This document shows, piece by piece, positions 6,203 through 10,788 of a DNA stretch of 10,788 nt (positions are counted from its first letter, which is position 1; each line of letters opens with the position of its first letter). Location of the stretch: the NCBI GenBank assembly GCA_958407555.1, contig CATYJC010000057.1, positions 1 to 10,788 of the forward strand. Direction: 5' to 3'. The notes under the pieces are model-generated. The model did no database searches and was not told where the DNA came from. It saw nothing but the letters and a program-made list of their open reading frames with translations. A program made the position numbers and the translations under genes. This DNA comes from an uncultured Collinsella sp. Lineage in GTDB: Bacteria; Actinomycetota; Coriobacteriia; Coriobacteriales; Coriobacteriaceae.

Positions 6203-8002
6203 TTAGCAGTCCGCACCCTGTGCGTGGACCATGCGCTTCTCCCGATACATATTGTGGTCGGCGACACGATATACATCGGCCAGCGTATTTCCAGCCGTCT
6301 CGACGGTCGCCACGCCAATCGATGCGCTGACCGTCAGGGCCTCATCGCTTACCGCGGCAAGACCGAGACAAAGATCCTGTTCCAGCCCGAGCGCAGACTC
6401 GTTGTCAGTATGGGGGCAAACCAGCAAAAACTCGTCGCCGCCAACGCGCATCGGCAGGTAATCAGCGCCAGCCACCCGCCGCAGCACGGACGCCGTCCGT
6501 CGCAGCAGTTCATCCCCCATCTCGTGACCATAGATGTCGTTGGTCCGCTTGAGATAATTGCAGTCCAGCATAATCACGCTCACGGGCAAGCCCTCGTTTA
6601 CCAGGCTATCTCCACGCGATTCAAGATAGTTGCGGTTGCGAAGCCCCGTCAGTTTATCTTGGTATGACAGCTCCTCGGCATGCTTGACCATCGATATGTT
6701 GTGCGTCGCCACGACAACCGACTCCAGCCGGCCTTGCTCATCGCGATGCTGGGGGACAACCTGTAGCGAGTACCAAGCGCCTCGACAATCTCGCACCTCG
6801 GCAGCCAAGTACGGTACGCCCTCCATACGTTCACGAAGCGTACTTATATCTACGAGTCCCACAACCGCTTCGCGACTTTCGGGGCTCACGATATCCCGGC
6901 AGACCGTGTCCATAAAGTCATATGCCTCGCTGTGCTCGGCAAATATCTTCGCTATCGCCGGCGACATATTGATTCCCTCGATCTCGAGGGTGTCGAGATG
7001 CAAAAGGAAGGTCGAATCGTAGATGGCGCTTATGGCATTGATAATGCCGAGCTGTTTATCTTTTTCGACCAAATTGCGGTGGTCAACGATATTCCGAGCC
7101 AACAGCACCACGACCCAAAACGCAAGGCACACCAAAACGCCGACGGCGACAAATGAAATCCTGTCAGACATGACCTCAGATTTGGGATATAGCGCAAACA
7201 GGCGGTAGTCCTTATATGCCGCACGCACGGCGTACCATTTGTCTCCTCGATATTCGATGGGCGTCAGGCCGTCGTCTTTCCACTCAACCCCTGCGCTGGT
7301 GAGGAGTCGAGCGAGCGACATGTCAGCATCGGCACTGTTGGATGAGACAATCTCCGCATCCTCCATAACAAGCACCGTGGGGCCCTGGTGGAAGGTGCTG
7401 TTCGAAAGCACGTCGGCTATGGCATATGAATAGTCGTCTGCCGTATCGGGAACAAATGAGCGGTATGCCAGGGCAACGCCGTCGCCATACGGAACAGCAC
7501 AGACGGCAAAAACAACACCACGGCGCTCGACGACAGTTGAGTAGGACACTTTGGAACCTTGATACATCGATGCGACCGACGAACATGCCAGCTCCTCTCG
7601 CCACAACATGAGCGGATCGCGGCCATCGATGTCGTAGTGGGCGGTCATATGACCGTCGGCATCCATGACCATCAGCCCCGAAAGGTTCTCGGTATGAACA
7701 AATTGCTCGATAAGATCGTCGTTGACATCAACGCGATCAGAGGACAGGAACGTCGCAAACGATTCGACCGCGGCGAGCAAATCGTGCGTCGTCTCGATTT
7801 TTCTCCCCTGTTCGTTGCGGTCATATTTTGCGCAAGCGTTTTCCAAAAACACCATGGTTTCTTGACCAAACCCAAGCGTTTTATCGAGGCAGCGATGGGT
7901 TCCAACCGTATACAACAGGCCTAACAAGACAGCGCTGACAATAACGCCGACAGCTATGACGGTCAGAGTCTTTCGACGCAAGCGGTGCTCATCATTTGTC
8001 AT
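6203..8002 (-). CDS. Membrane diguanylate cyclase with extracytoplasmic sensor and PAS-like region
   Basis: A 599-residue protein predicted to make cyclic di-GMP from two GTP. Order: membrane segment 1 (about 12-33), an extracytoplasmic domain of about 245 residues (about 35-280, length and layout like a Cache-type sensor), membrane segment 2 (about 282-302), a PAS-like region (about 318-440), and a GGDEF domain starting at YQDKLTGLRNRNYL. The active site reads GGDEF at 521-525, with Asp480 and the NDIYGHEMGDELL segment also in place, so catalysis is plausible. The usual RxxD inhibitory site five residues before GGDEF is absent (GADY there). The ATG overlaps the stop of the solute-binding protein gene by 4 bases (ATGA), with AAGGAG 7 nt upstream. 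The partner gene suggests its input could be a ligand-loaded binding protein. Confidence 0.95.
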   Translation of the reverse strand: MTNDEHRLRRKTLTVIAVGVIVSAVLLGLLYTVGTHRCLDKTLGFGQETMVFLENACAKYDRNEQGRKIETTHDLLAAVESFATFLSSDRVDVNDDLIEQFVHTENLSGLMVMDADGHMTAHYDIDGRDPLMLWREELACSSVASMYQGSKVSYSTVVERRGVVFAVCAVPYGDGVALAYRSFVPDTADDYSYAIADVLSNSTFHQGPTVLVMEDAEIVSSNSADADMSLARLLTSAGVEWKDDGLTPIEYRGDKWYAVRAAYKDYRLFALYPKSEVMSDRISFVAVGVLVCLAFWVVVLLARNIVDHRNLVEKDKQLGIINAISAIYDSTFLLHLDTLEIEGINMSPAIAKIFAEHSEAYDFMDTVCRDIVSPESREAVVGLVDISTLRERMEGVPYLAAEVRDCRGAWYSLQVVPQHRDEQGRLESVVVATHNISMVKHAEELSYQDKLTGLRNRNYLESRGDSLVNEGLPVSVIMLDCNYLKRTNDIYGHEMGDELLRRTASVLRRVAGADYLPMRVGGDEFLLVCPHTDNESALGLEQDLCLGLAAVSDEALTVSASIGVATVETAGNTLADVYRVADHNMYREKRMVHAQGADC

Positions 8003-8871
8003 GGATTTGCTCCTTGCCCGCCCGTCGTCGCTCCTGTCTTGTAATTGCCCACAATACGGTCAATCGTGCCATCTCGATCCATGGCAAACAATGCAGTATT
8101 GAGATCCTTTACGATCGGTCCTTCATAGCTGTCATCAAACGCGACGCCCAGATCAACCGTCATAACGTTGTCAGCGAACACGCGGTAAAGGCCGGGATAC
8201 CGGGCGACAAGTCGGTCAAGCGGCTGAACGTCCGCCATCCAACAGTCGACATACCCTTTGGCGAGGGCGGCTTTGCAGAGTTCGGCAGAACCATACGATT
8301 TGATTTGCACGTTCGGCGAGATTTCCAGATCCCCTGCGAGCAATCGGCGTTCACTCACCGAGCCCGCAATTACCGCGATGGTCTTGCTTCCATCGAGATG
8401 CGCCAAGGACTTGATGCCACTCGTTTTCTTGGCGGCAACCGAGACCGTCACGGTTAGATACGGCTCGGTCCAGTAATACTTATCCTCGCGATAACAGGGA
8501 GAATAATCACACCATAGGCAATCGATATCGCCGTTTTCGAGCAGCCGGTCGCGATCGTTCCAGTCAATATCGACAAACTGTGGCTTGAGCCCCGCACGCT
8601 CACACGCCTCGCGGGCGATGTCGATATCGATACCGGCGTAATCGCCCGTGGTATCGACATACACATAGGGGTCGTTATCCGTAACGCCGATTTTGAGTGC
8701 CGGGAGATCTTTATCGGCTTCATTCGAGGAGGAAGAACTGCTTCGAACGGTATACGTCAGGGCGGCCACACAGGCGGCAACAAGGAGCATGAGCGCAAAC
8801 GAGACGATGGCGGCTCGCTTGATACGTCCGGGCACAAGCCTCCCTTCATCGAAACAGCAGTCGGATTTCAT
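7999..8871 (-). CDS. Secreted solute-binding protein, family 3 (amino-acid-type)
   Basis: A 290-residue protein with this start. A basic stretch (PGRIKR) and hydrophobic segment (about 20-42) form a signal sequence or anchor. VAAC ending at Cys34 fits a lipobox, although hydrophobic residues continue after it. A Ser-rich linker leads into the periplasmic-binding fold (about 58-280): LKIGVTDNDPYVYVD, GDYAGIDIDIAREACERAGL, GDIDCLWCDYSPCYRED, YYWTEPYLTVTVSVAAKK, and the second-lobe strand TIAVIAGS. No permease or ATPase gene is nearby, and the gene overlaps the GGDEF gene start, so a sensing role is inferred. The start is uncertain. An upstream ATG at 8925 lies in the purB terminator and is unlikely. 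ATG 8871 has a poor ribosome site. GTG 8835 (278 residues) has AAGGGAGG just before it and is a serious alternative. Confidence 0.9.
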   Translation of the reverse strand: MKSDCCFDEGRLVPGRIKRAAIVSFALMLLVAACVAALTYTVRSSSSSSNEADKDLPALKIGVTDNDPYVYVDTTGDYAGIDIDIAREACERAGLKPQFVDIDWNDRDRLLENGDIDCLWCDYSPCYREDKYYWTEPYLTVTVSVAAKKTSGIKSLAHLDGSKTIAVIAGSVSERRLLAGDLEISPNVQIKSYGSAELCKAALAKGYVDCWMADVQPLDRLVARYPGLYRVFADNVMTVDLGVAFDDSYEGPIVKDLNTALFAMDRDGTIDRIVGNYKTGATTGGQGANP

Positions 8872-8877
8872 TGTATA
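8870..8877 (-). promoter_or_regulatory. Possible -10 element before the solute-binding protein gene
   Basis: The minus strand reads TATACAAT just after the purB terminator and overlapping the ATG at 8871. If it is a real -10 box, translation must begin downstream, which would favour GTG 8835 as the start. No good -35 box is seen at 16-18 bp spacing. Confidence 0.25.
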
Positions 8878-8897
8878 CCTGGGGCTGATGCGGCGAT

Positions 8898-8930
8898 AAA
8901 AAAGCGCCTCACCCAAGATAGGCAAGGCGC
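8898..8930 (-). terminator. Intrinsic terminator after purB
   Basis: On the minus strand a stem of about 10 bp (GCGCCTTGCC with GGTGAGGCGC, two G-U wobbles, loop of about 7 nt) is followed by TTTTTT and then AT. It lies about 45 bases after the purB stop and before the solute-binding protein gene, separating the two units. Confidence 0.9.
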
Positions 8931-8973
8931 CAAAGGTTGGAATGCATCCGCAAACGGCCGAATTAGGTTAACC

Positions 8974-10320
8974 CTACTCGAAGCTCAGCCGCTCCAGGCG
9001 ATCGAAGACCGTGTCGATGCGGGTGAGGAAGTCCCACGGATCAAAGATCTCGTCAAGCTTCTCCTGGCTGACGGTGCAGCGCGGATCGGCCTCGAGACGC
9101 TCCTTAAAGGTGGGACCGGAGACACAATCCTGCACTTCGTGCCAGGTGGCCATGGCGTTTTCCTGCACGATAGCGTAGGCGTCCTCGCGGGTGATGCCAG
9201 TGTCGACGAGGGCCAACAGCACCTTGGAGGAGAAGATAAGGCCGCGGGTCTTGTTGAGGTTGGCCATCATGCGAGCCGGATACAGCTGCAAGCCGTCGAT
9301 AACGCGGATGAGGCACTGGAACATGTGGTCAAGCGCGATGAAACTATCGGCCTGGGCGACACGCTCGGCAGAGGAGTGCGAAATATCGCGCTCGTGCCAC
9401 AGGGCGACGTTGTCGAAGGCGACCTGGGCGTTGGACTTCACGATGCGCGACAGGCCACAGACCTTCTCCATGGTGATCGGGTTGCGCTTGTGCGGCATGG
9501 CGGAACTGCCCTTTTGACCCTTGCGGAACGGCTCCTCGGCCTCGAGCGTATCGGTCTTCTGCAGATTGCGAACCTCGGTAGCGATGCGCTCGCAGGTGGC
9601 TGCCGTGGTGGCAAGGACGCCGGCGAGGTAGGCGTGGTGATCGCGGCTGATGACCTGCGTGGACAGCGGGTCGTGGACCAGGCCCAGGTGCTCGCAGACG
9701 TACTCCTCGACGAACGGCTCGATGGAGCTGTAAGTGCCGACAGCACCCGAGATGGCACCGAAGGCAACGTTCTTGCGGGCATCCTCAAGACGGTCCAGAT
9801 CGCGCTTGAGCTCCCAGGCCCAAGAGCCGAACTTCATACCGAAGGTCATCGGCTCGGCGTGGATGCCATGAGTACGGCCGGCGCAGAGCGTGTTGCGCTC
9901 CTCGAAGGCGCGGCGCTTGCAGATCTCGCCGAGCTTCTTGACGTCCTCGATGATCAGGTCACAGGCCTGGGTGAGCTGGTAGCACAGAGCCGTATCGCCC
10001 AGGTCGGAACTGGTCATGCCGTAGTGGACCCAGCGGCTGGGCTTGGGGTCGCCCTCGGGAACATCGGCGTCGATGTACTCCTTCATGTTGGTCAGGAAAG
10101 CAATAACGTCGTGGCGCGTGACTTCCTCGATCTCATCGACCTTTGCCTTCTCAAAGTTAGCGTGATCGCGGATCCACTGGGCTTCGTCTTTAGAAATACC
10201 GATCTTGCCGAGCTCCGCCTGGGCCTCGCAGGCCAGGACCTCGATCTCCTGCCAAATGGCGTACTTGTTTTCGAGGGAGAAGATGTGTCCCATCTCCGGG
10301 CGGGTATAGCGATCGATCAT
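8974..10320 (-). CDS. purB: Adenylosuccinate lyase
   Basis: A 448-residue cytoplasmic enzyme of the fumarase/aspartase superfamily. It removes fumarate from SAICAR in de novo purine synthesis and from adenylosuccinate in AMP synthesis. Conserved regions appear in order: RYTRPEMGHIFS (4-15), GMTSSDLGDTA (101-111), GRTHGIHAEPMTFG (148-161, with the catalytic His region at 151) and the superfamily signature GSSAMPHKRNP (271-281) carrying the catalytic serine. Length and motifs look complete. ATG 10320 is chosen because AAGGAG ends 5 nt upstream. An in-frame TTG further up (10386) would add 22 residues unlike the family. The gene appears to be its own transcription unit, with a terminator after it and a possible promoter before it. 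It supplies the step after purC, which is encoded about 7 kb downstream on the same strand. Confidence 0.98.
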   Translation of the reverse strand: MIDRYTRPEMGHIFSLENKYAIWQEIEVLACEAQAELGKIGISKDEAQWIRDHANFEKAKVDEIEEVTRHDVIAFLTNMKEYIDADVPEGDPKPSRWVHYGMTSSDLGDTALCYQLTQACDLIIEDVKKLGEICKRRAFEERNTLCAGRTHGIHAEPMTFGMKFGSWAWELKRDLDRLEDARKNVAFGAISGAVGTYSSIEPFVEEYVCEHLGLVHDPLSTQVISRDHHAYLAGVLATTAATCERIATEVRNLQKTDTLEAEEPFRKGQKGSSAMPHKRNPITMEKVCGLSRIVKSNAQVAFDNVALWHERDISHSSAERVAQADSFIALDHMFQCLIRVIDGLQLYPARMMANLNKTRGLIFSSKVLLALVDTGITREDAYAIVQENAMATWHEVQDCVSGPTFKERLEADPRCTVSQEKLDEIFDPWDFLTRIDTVFDRLERLSFE

Positions 10321-10364
10321 AGCGGCTCCTTTTTGGCTATTGGCACGTTGGTCGTAACTTAACC

Positions 10365-10386
10365 ATTGTACCGTGCGTAGGTGCAA
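10365..10386 (-). promoter_or_regulatory. Possible promoter elements of purB
   Basis: The minus strand has TTGCAC (10381-10386) and TACAAT (10365-10370), about 45 nt upstream of the start codon. They are only 10 bp apart, too close to be a standard -35/-10 pair, so at most one of them is used. TACAAT is the better -10 candidate. Confidence 0.3.
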
Positions 10387-10417
10387 GTATGGGCAGCAGG
10401 CATTAACCTAACATTTT

Positions 10418-10431
10418 GCCGCAAGAGCGGC
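10418..10431. repeat. Small GC-rich hairpin
   Basis: GCCGC and GCGGC form a 5-bp perfect stem around a 4-nt loop. There is no T run on either side, so it is not a terminator. It overlaps the first bases of repeat copy A. Confidence 0.4.
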
Positions 10432-10489
10432 CATGGGGACGTCTGCGTATTTGCTTCGCAAATCCGCACCGGCTGCGGTCGCCTGCCGG
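10425..10489 (+). repeat. Palindromic repeat, copy A (65 bp)
   Basis: Direct repeat of 10554-10618 at an offset of 129 bp, with 59 of 65 positions identical and no gaps. The first 11 bases are the most diverged; the remaining 54 differ at only three. It contains a stem of 11 positions (10444-10454 with 10458-10468, loop TTC) with one mismatch. The strand is given arbitrarily, as the orientation in which the unit begins GAGCGG. No protein function is assigned. Confidence 0.88.
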
Positions 10490-10495
10490 ATTCGC

Positions 10496-10542
10496 GGAGA
10501 CGGTGGGGAAAACTTTGTTGAATTGGCCGTCCCCGCGTCTCC
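10496..10542. repeat. Imperfect inverted repeat between the two repeat copies
   Basis: GGAGACG (10496-10502) pairs with CGTCTCC (10536-10542), and GGGGA (10505-10509) pairs with TCCCC (10530-10534), with a small internal mismatch and a 20-nt A/T-richer loop. No T run follows on either strand. Confidence 0.5.
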
Positions 10543-10567
10543 CGTGCCCGGTGGAGCGGGCAACGGG
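10541..10567. repeat. Hairpin leading into repeat copy B
   Basis: CCCGTGCCCG (10541-10550) pairs with CGGGCAACGGG (10557-10567) with one bulged A and a 6-nt loop. The right arm is part of the sequence shared with the tRNA-Gly 3' end. Confidence 0.45.
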
Positions 10568-10569
10568 AC
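10552..10569 (-). repeat. 18-bp duplicate of the tRNA-Gly 3' end
   Basis: TGGAGCGGGCAACGGGAC is identical to 10744-10761, which on the minus strand is part of the T-stem, the acceptor strand, the discriminator and CCA of the tRNA-Gly gene. The copy is in the same orientation, 192 bp away, and forms the start of repeat copy B. A tRNA 3'-end duplicate is the usual form of an attachment-site remnant, but no integrase is present in the window. Confidence 0.8.
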
Positions 10570-10618
10570 GTCTGCGTATTTGCTCCGCAAATACGCACCG
10601 GCTGCGGTCGCCTGTCGG
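10554..10618 (+). repeat. Palindromic repeat, copy B (65 bp)
   Basis: Second copy of the 65-bp unit. Here the inner palindrome is perfect: TGCGTATTTGC (10573-10583) and GCAAATACGCA (10587-10597) pair over 11 bp around a 3-nt loop TCC. Single-base differences from copy A include one that restores pairing in the stem, as expected if the structure matters. A conserved tail (about 21 nt) follows the stem in both copies. Confidence 0.88.
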
Positions 10619-10636
10619 CGCCCTTGCCTGCTCACT

Positions 10637-10655
10637 ATAAACGCTTCGCGTTTAT
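10637..10655. repeat. Perfect 8-bp hairpin with TTC loop
   Basis: ATAAACGC (10637-10644) and GCGTTTAT (10648-10655) pair perfectly around TTC. The design (A/T-rich outer stem, GC next to a TTC or TCC loop) resembles the stems in repeat copies A and B, though the arm sequence differs. No clear T run follows. Confidence 0.6.
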
Positions 10656-10672
10656 TTAACGCTCGCACCCTG

Positions 10673-10688
10673 GCGGGTTCGAGTCCCG
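10673..10688 (+). repeat. Inverted 16-bp copy of the tRNA T-arm
   Basis: GCGGGTTCGAGTCCCG on the plus strand equals the T-arm of the minus-strand tRNA-Gly (10756-10771), so the two copies face each other around the terminator. No complete tRNA can be folded on the plus strand upstream of it: I found no matching 5' acceptor strand or anticodon arm. It is best read as a tRNA fragment, or chance similarity to a conserved T-arm. Confidence 0.55.
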
Positions 10689-10699
10689 GCGCTTTATTG

Positions 10700-10729
10700 A
10701 AAAAAACACGGCACCGTGATGGTGCCGTG
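10700..10729 (-). terminator. Intrinsic terminator of the tRNA-Gly gene
   Basis: A perfect 9-bp stem (CACGGCACC with GGTGCCGTG, 5-nt loop) is followed on the minus strand by seven T. It starts about 15 bases after the tRNA CCA end, so it ends the tRNA transcript. Confidence 0.93.
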
Positions 10730-10743
10730 CTTGTGCTTTTAAC

Positions 10744-10788
10744 TGGAGCGGGCAACGGGACTCGAACCCGCGAGTGTCAGCTTGGGAA
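10744..10788 (-). tRNA. tRNA-Gly (anticodon CCC), 3' part, cut by window edge
   Basis: Read on the minus strand, the window begins at the anticodon loop TTCCCAA (anticodon CCC, decoding GGG). The 3' anticodon stem GCTGA, variable region, T-arm GCGGG-TTCGAGT-CCCGT, acceptor strand TGCCCGC, discriminator T and an encoded CCA follow. The acceptor strand with U73 fits bacterial glycine tRNAs. The 5' half lies outside the window, so the identity rests on the anticodon loop and acceptor end. The T-rich terminator follows directly. Confidence 0.93.

Noticed and set aside
8872..8925. N-terminal extension of the solute-binding protein to ATG 8925
   Set aside because: This start lies inside the purB terminator stem and adds 18 residues with no signal-peptide character; later starts fit better.
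9139..10362. 407-codon open frame on the plus strand opposite purB
   Set aside because: It is the antisense of a strongly codon-biased conserved gene, the product resembles no known family, and it has no separate context.
10425..10618. CRISPR array
   Set aside because: Only two 65-bp units with an internal palindrome and a 64-bp interval, and no cas genes; unit length and structure do not fit a CRISPR array.
10600..10700. A complete second tRNA on the plus strand
   Set aside because: Only a T-arm-like segment is present. No acceptor pairing, D-arm or anticodon arm could be placed upstream.
10408..10755. Open frame on the minus strand of 115 codons with a repeated peptide (RQATAAGAxLRSKYADVP twice)
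   Set aside because: The peptide repeat is only the translation of the two 65-bp DNA repeats. The frame also runs through the tRNA terminator and the tRNA 3' end, so I do not believe it is a gene.

Overview
The window looks like chromosome from a moderately GC-rich actinobacterium of the class Coriobacteriia, and Collinsella is my best guess. The guess rests on protein style and gene content: a Tat-type lipoprotein, a small TSCPD-domain protein, a separate substrate-binding protein paired with a GGDEF protein, an OmpR/histidine kinase pair, and a tRNA with encoded CCA. It is recognition from memory and was not checked by a search. Every gene I can support lies on the minus strand, so transcription runs from high to low coordinates.

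In transcription order (right to left): the 3' part of a tRNA-Gly(CCC) gene with its own intrinsic terminator (10700-10788). Next is about 380 bases with no credible gene (10321-10699). It holds two 65-bp copies of a palindromic repeat, an 18-bp exact duplicate of the tRNA-Gly 3' end, and a 16-bp inverted copy of its T-arm. Then comes purB (adenylosuccinate lyase), closed by a clear terminator at 8898-8930. After it is a two-gene signalling unit: a secreted family-3 solute-binding protein whose stop overlaps the start of a membrane GGDEF protein with an extracytoplasmic sensor domain. A second overlapping pair follows: a TSCPD-domain protein (TIGR03905-like) and a Tat/lipobox-exported lipoprotein of unknown function. 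A two-component system comes next (OmpR/PhoB-type regulator, then a HAMP histidine kinase). Then purC (SAICAR synthase) is directly abutted by a small basic membrane protein and a strong terminator at 529-559. Last is the N-terminal part of an M29-type aminopeptidase that runs off the left edge.

Two purine genes, purC (step 8 of the pathway) and purB (used in step 9 and in AMP synthesis), flank an envelope-sensing block. That block carries at least three extracytoplasmic input proteins: the solute-binding protein, the GGDEF sensor domain and the kinase sensor domain. Several junctions are overlapping or abutting (ATGA, TAATG, TAAGTG), which suggests translational coupling. No transport permease or ATPase accompanies the solute-binding protein, so a sensory role fits better than uptake. 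No phage, transposase, CRISPR or defence gene is visible. The least explained sequence is the repeat and tRNA-fragment region at 10425-10771.
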